The position numbers and the translations under genes are program-made. Under the pieces are notes generated by a model, which was not told the DNA's origin, ran no database searches, and saw nothing but the letters and a program-made list of their open reading frames with translations. From Agapanthus africanus (Eukaryota; Streptophyta; Magnoliopsida; Asparagales; Amaryllidaceae), in contig CM057346.1 of the NCBI GenBank assembly GCA_030015575.1, forward strand, positions 558,130,315-558,194,314: DNA of 64,000 nucleotides. Reading direction: 5' to 3'. Below, piece by piece: positions 48,481 through 58,846 of the stretch; position 1 is the stretch's first letter, and every line of letters begins with the position of its first letter.

Positions 48481-48626
48481 TCTTGGTGAGGGCTTTGGAT
48501 TTTAAAGACAGGACTCTACTTGGAATGTTTCGACGTTTCTTTATTCGAATGGACGGGATTTTCAGAGAACGTTTTACATCATCTTTGCGAAAGACAAAAG
48601 GGGGTATACACTCGCTGGCCTTGACC

Positions 48627-49586
48627 TCACCGGTATAGCTTGAGCTTCTCGGCGTTGTAAGGCCGTGGGAGCTTGCGTCCGTCCGTGTCTTGTAGGCGGT
48701 AGGCTCCGCCGGGGAGCGCCTCAGAGACGAGGAAGGGACCATCCCACTTTGGGGAGAACTTGTGAAGCCTGCCTTGGTCGATGAACTCGTTTCGCCGTAG
48801 GACCAGATCCCCGGTCTTGAAGGAGCGGTGTTTGACCCGAGCGTTGTAGTATTGGGCTGTTTGTTGTTGATAGGCGGCAGCTCTGATCTGAGTCCTGTCT
48901 CTCTTCTCCAACAAGATGTCTAGGTTGGTCCATAGCGCCGAGGTGTTCGTGTCATCATCAAAGTGCTCGACCCGGTGACTGGGTAGCTCGATCTCCGCTG
49001 GGACCATCGCTTCGGTCCCGTAGCAGAGGCTGAAGAGGGTCTCCCCGGTGGGAGTCTTCTTTGACGTGCGCAGGGCCTATAGGACCCCGGGTAGTTCTTC
49101 GACCCACCTGCCTTATCGCCCTTCTGGGAGGGTCCGGAGACCTCGGAGGACATCTCGGTTAGCGACCTCGGCCTGCCCGTTGCACTGGGGATGCGCGACC
49201 GCGGCGAACTTCATGAGGATATGGTATTCTTTGCAGAAGTCCTTCACTTTTTCGTTCTCGAAGTTCGTCCCGTGGTCGGTGATGATACACCTCGAAATAC
49301 CGAACCGGAGTATCAGGCTGTTTTACAGGAACTTGATGGTTGTGGCGGCGTCCGGTTTCCTGATGGGGACGGCCTCGATCCACTTGGTGAAGTAGTCCAC
49401 CGCGACGAGGACGTATTTATGCCCGCCTGTACCGGTAGGGAACTGGCCAATCATATCCAATCCCCACTGGGCGAACGGCCATGGGGATGTTAGGGCAGTC
49501 AGCTCGGTAACCGGAAGGCGGGGAATGCTGCTGTGGAGCTGGCAGCTCCTGCACGTCCTGACTAGCTTCAGGGAGTCCTCGTGCAT
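48627..49586 (-). pseudogene. integrase core and C-terminus of G
   Basis: Minus frame with CRSCQLH (second half of the zinc site), LDMIGQFP, ITDHGTNFENEK and HPQCNGQAEVANR, the catalytic D, D and E positions, and a C-terminal domain ending RPYNAEKLKLYR. The second motif has His in place of the usual Asn. Several in-frame stops occur (about 49321, 49140, 49080). It lies in another frame than the part upstream (frameshift near 49600-49650). Confidence 0.88.
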
Positions 49587-49653
49587 AGTGGGCAGCAGTA
49601 CCCCTGAAGCAACGCCTTCTGGATCAAGGTTCGGGTCCCCTGGTGTGCACTGC

Positions 49654-50343
49654 CTACCCCCTCATGGATTTCTCGAAGGACGTAGTCGGCTTCATGGGGT
49701 CAATGCACCGGAGCAGGGGCTGAGTGAAGGCCTTCTTATAGAGGTTCCCATTGCTCCAGACGAAGTGGCGGGCTTTGGCCCGGAGACGGCGGGCGGCTTC
49801 CCAGTCCTTTGGGACCGTGCCGTCCTTCAGGAATTCCACGAGGGGTTTCCTCCAATCTTGGTCACTCTCCTACGCCGCGTACACATGGAGTGTCATCGCT
49901 CCGTCTCCCACGCTGGGTTGAGGAAAGGTTTCAAAGAGGATAGACCGCTTATTGTTGGCCGAGTATGACGAAGTCAGCTTGCTCAGGGCATCGGCCTGGG
50001 CATTCAGCTGCCTGGGTATTTGTTCTACCTGAACTTTGTCAAAGTTCCTTCGGAGTTTCCTCACCTCGTCCAGGTACTTCATCATCAGAGGCTCCCAAGC
50101 TTCGAAGCGGTCGGTCTCTTGACCGACAACAAGGGCCGAGTCGCTGCGGATTCGAATTATCCTCAGTCCCAGTTCGGCGGCCATGCGCAGTCCGGCCAGG
50201 AGGACCTCGTACTCTGCCGCGTTGTTTGAAGCTTTGAAACCGAGCTTTAGAGAATACTCCATCTCTCCTTCGTTCGGACCTCGGATAATGAGACCGGCGC
50301 CGCAGCCTTCCTCGGTAGAAGACCCGTCGACGTAGATAACTCA
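49654..50343 (-). pseudogene. archaeal-type RNase H and integrase N-terminus of G
   Basis: Minus frame in register with RT. VIYVDGSSTEEGCGAGLI (about 50340), NNAAEYEVLLAGLRMA and RSDSALVVGQ mark the second RNase H of the Tat lineage. After a stop at 49870 comes the linker and the start of integrase (FVWSNGNLYKKAF). Stops at 50341-50343, 49870 and 49654 break it. Confidence 0.85.
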
Positions 50344-50496
50344 CTCCGGAACCGAACCGGGCCTTCCCACGATGGGACACTGGGTTGCGAGGGGCGGTGT
50401 GGACTCTAGCTTCTTGCTAGGGATGGTGCATTCAACGATGAAATTGGCCAGGGTCTGCATTTTGATGGCCTGCCTCGGGCTATACCTTATGTCAAA

Positions 50497-51867
50497 CTAA
50501 GACAGCTCCCACCTCCATTTTTCTAAGCGACCCGAGGATTCTGGTGATGCTACGATAGCCCCCAACGGGCGCTCGGTGAGGACGATGATGGTGTGTGCTT
50601 GGAAGTAGTGCCGCGGCTTCCTCGAGGCTACCACGAGGGCTAAGACAATCTTCTCTATGGCAGGATACCACGTTTCTGCGTCCTTAAATACGTGGCTCAC
50701 ATAGTACACCGGCTTCTGCGCTCCATCGGCCTCCTGGATGAGCACCGAGCCCGCTGCTTGATCGGATACCGCCAGATACAGTGACAACTCGTCTCCTTCA
50801 ACTGGTCGGGTGAGTAGTGGCGGCGTCGCGAGGTGCTTCTTCAATTGGTCGAAGGCGGCTTGGCACTCCTCCGACCACTCGAACTTCGGGATTTTCCTCA
50901 GTACCTTAAAGAACTGAAGGCATTTCTCCCCCGACCTGGACATGAAACGTCTCAGAGCGGCGACTCGTCCCGTGAGCCGCATGATCTCGACGTTGGTCTT
51001 AGGCGCGACCATGTTGAGGATAGCGTCGATCTTCTCTGGGTTAGCTTCGATTCCGCGGTGAGTGACTATGAACCCGAGGAACTTTCCCCCGGTGACTCCG
51101 AATGCACACTTGGCGGGGTTTAGCTTCATGTTGAACTTGCGGAGCAGTTCGAAAGCCTCGCCCAGGTTCCTGGCATGGTTGGCCGACGAGACGGATTTGA
51201 CGAGCATGTCGTCAACGTAGACTTCCATATTCCTGCCGATCTGTGGCTTGAACATGCGGTTGACCAACCTTTGGTACGTAGCCCCTGCGTTCTTTAGGCC
51301 AAAGGGCATCACCTTGTAGCAATATACTCCGCGGTCTGTTGTGAATGCGGTGAGATCTTCATCTTCAGGATTCATACGAATTTGGTTGTAGCCGGAGAAA
51401 GCATCCATGAAGCTCATCAGGTTGTGGCCGGCCGAGCTATCGACGAGCTGGTCTATCCGGGGGAGCGGAAAGTTGTCCTTGGGGCAGGCCTTATTGAGGT
51501 CGGTGAAGTTGACGCACATACACCACTTCCCGCTTGACTTCTTGACCAGAACTATGTGCGCCAGCCACTCCAAGTAGGGTACATTTTTGATGAAGTTGGC
51601 GGCGAGGAGCCGATCAACCTCCTTTTCGATAGCCTTCTGTTTGACCGGGGCGAAGCTTCTCTTCTTCTGCCTGACGGGTCGGGTCGCAGAATCAAGCCCG
51701 AGCTTGTAGGAGATGATTTTAGGATCAATCCAAGGCATGTCAGAAGGCGCCCAGGAGAAGAAGTCGGAGTTGCTTCTGAGGAATCTGACCAGGTCATCTC
51801 GCCGAGTCCCTGTCAGGAGTGATCCGACCTGGACGGTTTTTCCCTGGTCTCCTTCTGTTAGGGGCAC
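50497..51867 (-). pseudogene. reverse transcriptase and RNase H of G
   Basis: 456 codons open. RT with MCVNFTDLNKACPKDNFPLP, YKVMPFGLKNAGATYQR and YVDDMLVKS (about 51200), then gypsy-type RNase H (LSLYLAVSDQAAGSVLIQ, about 50780). It is the longest intact frame of G. The frame is also open upstream to the protease (stop at 52093). It ends at TGA 50497, and the next domain follows in the same frame. Confidence 0.92.
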
Positions 51868-52059
51868 CTCTGTCAGAGGTTCGACCGGTGCCTCCCGGAT
51901 CTCTTTCCGCTCGTCTCGGGTGTCCAGGGAACCTTTGATGTTGTCACTTACCTCAGCGTCGTCGGCCGGCTGCTCGGACGAAAGCGTTTCGGTAAAGCTT
52001 ATCTTCGCGACCTGCTGGCTCCCGTAGGCCCGACCTATCCCGCCCCGATCGAGAGGGAA

Positions 52060-52440
52060 CTTTATAGCCAGGTGGTAGGTCGATATCTGGGCCTAGAGGG
52101 AGTTCAGCGTCGGACGGCCGAGGTGGACGTTGTAGGCCGAAGGGACTTTTGCTACGATGAAGTCCACAGGCAACGTGCGCGTGCGACTGGGCTCCCCGAT
52201 CGTGAACTGCAGGGTGACCACCCCTTGTGCCGGGATGGAGTGGTTGGTGAACCCCGAAAGGATGTGAGAGGTCAGTTTCAAGTCTGCTGGGGCGAGCCCA
52301 TGCGTAGAAAGCAGTCGTGGAAGAGGATGTCCGCCGAGCTGCCCGAATCGACGAGTATCCGGTGGACCTCGTACCGGAGAATTTGGGCCGTGATCACCAG
52401 TGGGTCGTTGTGGGGCACGGATGTGCCGTGGAGATCCCCG
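52060..52440 (-). pseudogene. aspartic protease of G
   Basis: Catalytic loop RILVDSGSSADILFH (about 52365-52320) intact, then SGFTNHSIPAQGVVTLQF and AYNVHLGRPTLNSL (52140-52096). A one-base loss near 52300 shifts the frame and a TAG at 52093 follows. It is nearly the same as the protease of I (63550-63990). Confidence 0.85.
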
Positions 52441-52711
52441 TCGCCAAAGGTTATGGGCTCACGGCCTTTAGCCCTTTTCTCGGGCGGCTGCCGGCGTCTG
52501 TTTCCGGCGTGGGGTGCCGTGCCTCGCAGGAGCCCGACTGGCCCCCTGTCGCCATGACCATAGTCCTTGATGGGCCCTGGTTTCCTTCGGTGCGGCCTGC
52601 GAGGCGATGGCCGGTGTAGGGGCCGGAGATGTTCGGTTGAGGCTCGCCCGCGTCTTTGTTGAGGGGAAAATGGCGGCTGGGACCCGGATTTTCGGGGCGA
52701 TTACTTGCCAT
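52441..52711 (-). pseudogene. gag remnant (N-terminal stub) of G
   Basis: ATG at 52711, MASNRPENPGPSRHFPLNKD, about 85 codons. It then joins the protease leader TFGDGDLHG (in another frame). No gag domain, no zinc knuckle. A Tat gag is normally several hundred residues. I shares the same start and an even shorter stub. Confidence 0.75.
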
Positions 52712-52758
52712 GTGGATGGAGATCGGAAGGCCAACTTTGTTTTTGTGGAGTTTTCACT

Positions 52759-52778
52759 TCCCACAGACGGCGCCAACT
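52759..52778 (-). other. primer binding site of G
   Basis: Minus-strand GTTGGCGCCGTCTGTGGGAA directly after the LTR end, typical of small Tat elements. Confidence 0.88.
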
Positions 52779-53512
52779 GATGGAGGTCATTTTCAGATCT
52801 CCTTCAGATGTTGTCTTCTGTCGATCTCCCGGTGGATTCTGGAGGGGATCCCCTGTTGTGTGTGGGTCTCAATGGGTTTTTAGGAGATTTGGTGATTGGA
52901 GGAGTTTGACGCCAAGTACCTGCAAAGAAGTCCCGGGGTGGCTTGATACCACCGATGACCCTCCGACGATCAAGTTAGTACTAGATCCGAGCAGCGTAAC
53001 GGCTAAGTGGAGTAAAAATGGCTTACTTGACCCTTCGGTGATGGGGGCTTATGTAGTGGTGGAGGCATGCAGCAGCAGGCGCGAGGATCTCGCCGGCAGT
53101 TACGCTCCCGACGTCACGCCCGCGTAGAGAGCGGATCGCCCATGAATGGGGATCGTGAAGGCATGGAACGTAGGATGTTGCTAGCGGAGAATCCGCGCGT
53201 GGCGAGATTCGCGGAGCTGCGGTTACTCCTGTGAGTGGCGGAACTGGTCGAAAGACCGAGGAAGATGGCCCCAGCAAAAGGGTTCAGGGTCGAGGGAGAA
53301 GGCCGAGGAGACTCAGTCTTGTGGCAGCTCGGGGCGAGCTGAGGGACCGAGGAGGCCAATCTGCAGGGAGCCCCTAGGAGGGCTAGCTTGTGCTGGCCGG
53401 TCAGTTACAGGGGTGGCCGGGTCGGCCTTTGTGGGCCCGTTCTTCTGAGTTCTGGGATGTGTCGTTCGCCACGTGTCCTGATCGTAGGGATTGCCAATAT
53501 CGAGCATTACCA
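52779..53512 (-). mobile_element. 5' LTR of element G
   Basis: 734 bp. It has the same altered TATA region (tacataagcccc) as the 3' LTR, so the change predates this insertion. Confidence 0.92.
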
Positions 53513-54004
53513 GCTGCAGTTTTGGGTTTTTGTGTTTATGGATCAATTTCTCGGCTAAATTAGCAGATAAGACATCGTTTTAATTGTCTCTATGCATATT
53601 ATTATGTTGAAATTAAATGACCCAGCCTAGTTTAGCTAGAAAGCCTGGCCCAATACCAGTTTGTGGCAGCTCGGGGCGAACTGAGGGACCGAGGAGGCTA
53701 ATCTGCAGGGAGCCCCTAGGAGGGCTAGCTTGTGCTAGCCGGTCAGTTACAGGGGTGGCCGGGTCGGCCTTTGTGGGCTCGTTCTTCTGAGTTCTGGGAT
53801 GTGCCGTCCGCCACGTGTCCTGATCGTGGGGATTGCCAATATCGAGCATTACCAGCTGCAGTTTTGGGGTTTTGTGTTTATGGATCAATTTCTCGGCTAA
53901 ATTAGCAGATAAGAAATCGTTTTAATTGTCTCTATGCATATTATTATGTTGAAATTAAATGGCCAGGCTTAGTTTAGCTAGAAAGCCTAGCCCAATACCA
54001 GTTT
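53321..54004. repeat. 342-bp tandem duplication across the G insertion junction
   Basis: 53321-53662 and 53663-54004 are near identical with a constant period of 342 bp. Each unit holds the last 192 bp of the G LTR, its CA end, and about 150 bp of flank (gctgcagttttgg...cccaataccagttt). The event came after insertion of G. Confidence 0.95.
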
Positions 54005-54150
54005 GATTCACAGGGTTAAAAGAAAGCCCAAATTTAAGCCTAATTTACCTAGGTTTCCATAATTTGGCCTCCCTTTCCCTCTCCTACCGCATTGAAGCCC
54101 ACCGGCCCCGTGTGCCCCTCTTCGAATCACTAAATGGGAGAACCCGGTTC
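54005..54150. other. unassigned flank
   Basis: No gene recognised. A B-box-like ggttcgatcct at 54146-54156 stands alone. Confidence 0.5.
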
Positions 54151-55137
54151 GATCCTGGGCCTGCCCCCACAAACTCCTATTGCCCACCACCGGCCTATAT
54201 GTCCCGCACAGTTTGGCCTTTCTTTTAGACCAAACAAATCATTAATAACTGTTAGCAGCCACCATGTGTTTGCAGAAATAAAAACAAGATAAGCGATGCG
54301 TTTTGGAAAGGTCAGGCGATCGAGATACAAATGAATGCTATAGATCTCAGCAATTCTAGTGGAAGTCATAATGTCTCTCAAACTAGAGCATGTCACACGG
54401 TAAGCATTTTAGAAATGGTGACCTCATAAATACCTATCACTAACAATACCTTTTGGTTCACAAGGCAAGTTTGGGTTCAAGAAAAATTAAAAGCACATAC
54501 TAGAATATTGGTTCATTTAGCCGAAACATGTTTGAAAATCCAGCTGTTCTCTCCAGTGCACGAACATGTTGGGAAACTCATTCATTCGTTCGTTTAGACG
54601 GAAAAGCTTGGTAAGTAGTAAGCAAAATCCATCTTGGGCCATGCAAAAAAATAAATCTGAATCAAATCGAGAGACAAAATCACAGCCGCTCAGAACAAAA
54701 GAACGCCATTTTTCTTCTTTTCTCCACTCCAAAACTCGCTCCTTTTTTGCCTTTCATTTCATCAAATCAGCAATCATCAATGGAGCTCTCTCTCTCTCTC
54801 TCGTTCAATTAGGTAAGCTGGGCTCTTCTCTCTCCTCCTCTCTCTGCAGCCCTAAACCCATCACTTACATCAAGAACAGCAGATCGTTGCCGTTGTCGTG
54901 CCGATGCTCTAACGAGTCGTCGCCGGCTTCGGTTGCCACTGCTCAGATCGAAGGAAAGAGACGGGTTCTGGGGTTCTTACTCACAGCCGCAGGTCAGTAT
55001 CCATTTTCTGAGACTATTACGTAATTTTTGGATCTAAGTGCTATATCCAACTTATATCCCATTTCTCTCATAAAAATTGAAGCATATTGAGATCGATATG
55101 TGCTTTATCAAATAGCATTTTTTCTTGAAAAAACTTT
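54151..55137 (+). repeat. tandem copy 1 of a roughly 1-kb gene 5' segment
   Basis: First of three direct copies (starts near gatcctgggcctgccccc). The spacing of ctgccccca is 988 bp to copy 2 and 993 bp to copy 3. It holds an upstream region, an exon and the start of an intron. Confidence 0.93.
54780..54992 (+). pseudogene. first exon of a likely thylakoid-targeted protein, copy 1
   Basis: After a (CT)n run a frame reads SLCSPKPITYIKNSRSLPLS, then CRCSNESSPA and GKRRVLGFLLTAAG, ending at a 5' splice site (gcag/gtcagt). A Ser-rich basic leader followed by a twin-Arg and hydrophobic stretch suggests a plastid transit peptide plus thylakoid-lumen signal. The gene is not identified. From the ATG at 54780 the frame stops after SLSLSFN because of the CT-run length, so start use is unclear. 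Later exons are absent from the window. Confidence 0.55.
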
Positions 55138-56130
55138 GGATCCCGGGCCTGCCCCCACAAACTCCTATTGCCCACCATCGGCTTATATGTCCCGCACAGT
55201 TTGGCCTTTCTTTTAGACCAAACAAATCATTAATAACTGTTAGCAGCCATCATGTGTTTGCAGAAATAAAAACAAGATAAGCGATGCGTTTTGGAAAGGT
55301 CAGGCGATCGAGATACAAATGAATGCTACAGATCTCAGCAATTCTAGTGGAAGTCATAATGTCTCTCAAACCAGAGCATGTCACACGGTAAGCATTTTAG
55401 AAACGGTGACCTCATAAATACCTATCACTAACAATACCTTTTGGTTCACAAGGCAAGTTTGGGTTCAAGAAAAATTAAAAGCACATACTAGAAGATTGGT
55501 TCATTTAGCCGAAACATGTTTGAAAATCCAGCTGTTCTCTCCAGTGCACGAAATAACACATGTTGGGAAACTCGTTCATTCGTTCGTTTAGACGGAAAAG
55601 TTTGGTAAGTAGTAAGCAAAATCCATCTTGGGCCATGCAAACAAATAAATCTGAATCAAATTGAGAGACAAAATCACAGTCGCTCAGAACAAATGAACGC
55701 CATTTTTCTTCTTTTCTCCACTCCAAAACTCGCTCCTTTTTTGCCTTTCATTTCATCAAATCAGCAATCATCAATGGAGCTCTCTCTCTCTCTCTCGTTC
55801 AATTAGGGAAGCTGAGCTCTCCTCTCTCTTCCTCTCTCTGCAGCCCTAAACCCATCACTTACATCAAGAACCACAGATCGTTGCCGTTGTCGTGCCAATG
55901 CTCTAACGAGTCGTCGCCGGCTTCGGTTGCCGCTGCTCAGATCGAAGGAAAGAGACGGGCTCTGGGTTCTTACTCGCAGCCGCAGGTCAGTATCCATTTT
56001 CTGAGACTATTGTGTAATTTTTGGATCTAAGTGCTATATCCAACTTATATCCGATTTCTCTCATAAAATTTGAAGCATATTGAGATCGATATGCGCTTTA
56101 TCAAATAGCATTTTTTCTTGAAAAAACTTT
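55138..56130 (+). repeat. tandem copy 2 of the roughly 1-kb segment
   Basis: Starts ggatcccgggcctgccccc right after aaaaaacttt. It is close to copy 1 throughout. Confidence 0.93.
55774..55985 (+). pseudogene. first exon, copy 2 (frameshift)
   Basis: Same exon. One G is missing in the ctctgggttcttac stretch near 55965 compared with copy 1, which shifts the frame just after KRRALG. The CT run has the same length as in copy 1. Confidence 0.55.
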
Positions 56131-56769
56131 GGATCCCGGGCCTGCCCCCACTAACTCCTATTGCCCACCACCGGCCTATATGTCCCGCACAGTTTGGCCT
56201 TTCTTTTAGACCAAACAAATCATTAATAACTGTTAGCAGCCACCATGTGTTTGCAGAAATAAAAACAAGATAAGCGATGCGTTTTGGAAAGGTCAGGCGA
56301 TCGAGATACAAATGAATGCTACAAATCTCAGCAATTCTAGTGGAAGTCATAATGTCTCTCAAACCAGAGCATGTCACATGGTAAGCATTTTAGAAACGGT
56401 GACCTCATAAATACCTATCACTAAAATACCTTTTGGTTCACAAGGCAAGTTTGGGTTCAAGAAAAATTAAAAGCACATACTAGAAGATTGGTTCATTTAG
56501 CCGAAACATGTTTGAAAATCCAGCTGTTCTCTCCAGTGCACGAAATAACACATGTTGGGAAACTCGTTCGTTCGTTCGTTTAGACGGAAAAGCTTGGTAA
56601 GTAGTAAGCAAAATCAATCTTGGGCCATGCAAACAAATAAATCTGAATCAAATCGAGAGACAAAATCACAGCCGCTCAGAACAAATGAACTCCATTTTTC
56701 TTCTTTTCTCCACTCCAAAAGTCGCTCCTTTTTTGCCTTTCATTTCATCAAATCAGCAATCAGCAATGG

Positions 56770-56809
<40 letters not shown>

Positions 56810-57141
56810 CAATTAGGGAAGCTGAGCTCTCCTCTCTCCTCCTCTCTCTGCAGCCCTAAACCCATCACTTACATCAAGAACCGCATATCGTTGCCGTTGT
56901 CGTGCTGATGCTCTAACGAGTCATCGCCGGCTTCGGTTGCCGCTGCTCAGATCGAAGGAAAGAGATGGGTTCTGGGGTTCTTACTCGCAGTCGTAGGTCA
57001 GTATCCATTTTCTGAGACTATTGTGTAATTTTTGGATCTAAGTGCTATATCCAACTTATATCCGATTTCTCTTATAAAAATTGAAGCATATTGAGATCGA
57101 TATGCGTTTTATCAAATAGCATTTTTTCTTGAAAAAACTTT
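56131..57141 (+). repeat. tandem copy 3 of the roughly 1-kb segment
   Basis: Ends with the same aaaaaacttt (57141), after which new sequence begins. It is 18 bp longer mainly because of an expanded CT run. Confidence 0.93.
56766..56996 (+). pseudogene. first exon, copy 3 (stop, lost twin Arg)
   Basis: Same exon with a TGA after SLPLSC (near 56905), Arg-Arg changed to Arg-Trp (agatgg) and a CT run of 35 bases against 17 in the others. The splice site reads tcgtag/gtcagt. Confidence 0.55.
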
Positions 57142-57616
57142 CTTGCCTAGAGACATCCAATCCTTTAAGTTAAGTAGCGAGGATTCCGATATGGATACGA
57201 GACATGATAGGATTCGGAATCACCGGTTCACAATTTTCCAAAATTCTAGGTCCAATTCATCTGGGAATTGGGATGCACTAATTTTTTAGCGGGCTAAGTT
57301 TATATACATATTAATAAAAATTATAATGTTAGCAAATCTAAAACCAAGAATATGAAAAATGTCGTAACGAACAATAGACTGTCAGTGTCTTAGTTATGCA
57401 TGTTCTATTCGCTTACAACATAATAAAATTTCAGGGTGTGTCAAGAAGAGCCCCTCAACCATTTTTGACAAATTAGAATGAGTCCGATATGGATACAATT
57501 CCGATTGAACCTGGTATGGTTTCATCACTTTGACGTCTAATCCGTACAACATTGCCCAGGGGTAAACACACAAATAGATGAAACATGAACCATTGAGTTA
57601 TATTTCCATCACTTTC
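57142..57616. other. unassigned sequence left of H
   Basis: No gene seen. The first part may be intron of the triplicated gene. The end (acacacaaatagatgaaacatg) resembles 62449-62475 right of H, an old local repeat. Confidence 0.45.
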
Positions 57617-58349
57617 TGATGGAGATCCTTTTCAGATCTCCTTCAGATGTTGCCTTCTGTCGATCTCCCGGCGGATTCTGGAGGGGATCCCCTATCGTGT
57701 GTGGGTCTCAATGGGTTTTGAGGAGATTTGGTGATTGGAGGAGTTGGACGCCAAGTACATGCAAAGAAGTCCCGGGGTGGTTTGACGCCACTGAGGACCC
57801 TCCGACGATCAAGTTAGTACTAGATCCGAGCAGCGTAACGGCTGGGTGGAGTAAAAATGGCTTACCTTACCCCTCTGTGATGGGGGTTTATATAGCGGTG
57901 GAGGCACGCAGCAGCAGGCGTAAGAATCTCGCCGGCAGTTACGCTCCCGACATCACGCCCACGTAGAGAGCGGATCGCCTATTAATGGGGACTGATGGCG
58001 AGGGACGTGGGATGTTGCTGGCGGAGAATCCACGCATGGAGAGATTCGCGGAGCGGCGGTTACGCCTGCGAGCGGTGGAGCTGGTCGGAGGACCGAGGAA
58101 GACGGCCTCGGCCGAGGGGCTCGAGGACGAGCGAGAAGGCTGAGGAGCCTTGGTCCTGTGGCAGCTCAGGATGAGCTGAGGGGCCGAGGAGGCCAATCCG
58201 CAGGGAACCCCGAGGAGGGCTAGCTTGTAATCGCAGGTCGGGTTCAAGGGAGGCCTGGTCGACCTCTGTGGGCCCTTTCTTCTGAGTTCTGGGACATGCC
58301 ATCCGCCACGCGTCCTGATTTTGGGGGTCCTCAATATTGAGCATTATCA
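57617..58349 (-). mobile_element. 3' LTR of H
   Basis: 733 bp, with an intact minus-strand TATA (ctatataaacccc, about 57883-57895). Confidence 0.92.
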
Positions 58350-58363
58350 TTAGCCCCCCACTC
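58350..58363 (-). other. polypurine tract of H
   Basis: Minus-strand GAGTGGGGGGCTAA, as in G. Confidence 0.88.
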
Positions 58364-58717
58364 TTGTCCCGACCAGCTAGCGGGTCAGGTCAGGAGTGGA
58401 CTGTTGGGCCTCCCAGGATGAGCTCCCTCCTAAGGTTTCGTCGGGGTGCGTCCACAAGCCGCGAGCTGTCTCTTCTGCCAGCGAATCAGGGCAAGATCTC
58501 CGCATTTAAGGAGGGAGCGCCGGTTCGTGTGTCTTGCCTTTAAATTGACGGCCCACGTGTCAAGCGTCGGTTGGATGACGCGACGTGCGCATGCCTGCGA
58601 TGCCCGAAAGGGTGCGGTCCGGTGCGGGGACGACAGGTGGAGCAATCGGAGCCGTTGGACGCGAGGAGGCGTTTTCGCGGGAGACAAAGGGCCCCGTTGG
58701 ACGGGGCCGCTCGTGGT

Positions 58718-58727
58718 GATAAATAGG
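58718..58727 (+). promoter_or_regulatory. TATA box of the aORF of H
   Basis: gataaatagg about 125 bp before the ATG. Upstream, a G-box-like cacgtgtc (58555) and the gacgacaggtggagcaat block are shared with G and, in part, with F. Confidence 0.65.
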
Positions 58728-58846
58728 GGTGAGGCTCATTCCGGGCCCTTACTCCTTCATATTTCTCGTTTCTAGGTCTCGGTTGCTCGGCGCTAATCTC
58801 CTTCTTTCCACTTTCGTTTCCCGAGGATCATTCTTCCCAAGGTTAG

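Larger units (their letters stand above)
45205..53512 (-). mobile_element. Tat-lineage retrotransposon G, almost without gag
   Basis: Minus strand, LTRs of 734 bp each (52779-53512 and 45205-45938), PBS at 52759, PPT at 45939. Flanks are actgc (45200-45204) and gctgc (53513-53517), a target duplication with one mismatch. Pol order is protease, RT, RNase H, archaeal RNase H and integrase; an antisense ORF lies before the 3' LTR. The first 220 bp of the LTRs differ at about nine sites (about 4%), so it is older than D and E. Gag is reduced to an N-terminal stub. Confidence 0.92.

Noticed and set aside
54130..54165. tRNA-like T arm with B box (ggttcgatcct)
   Set aside because: No A box, acceptor stem or anticodon arm at the right distance; copies 2 and 3 lack it.
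54819..54857. A 37-bp intron between gtaagc and ctctgcag in the exon of copy 1
   Set aside because: Too short for a plant intron, and copies 2 and 3 have ggaagc instead of gtaagc.
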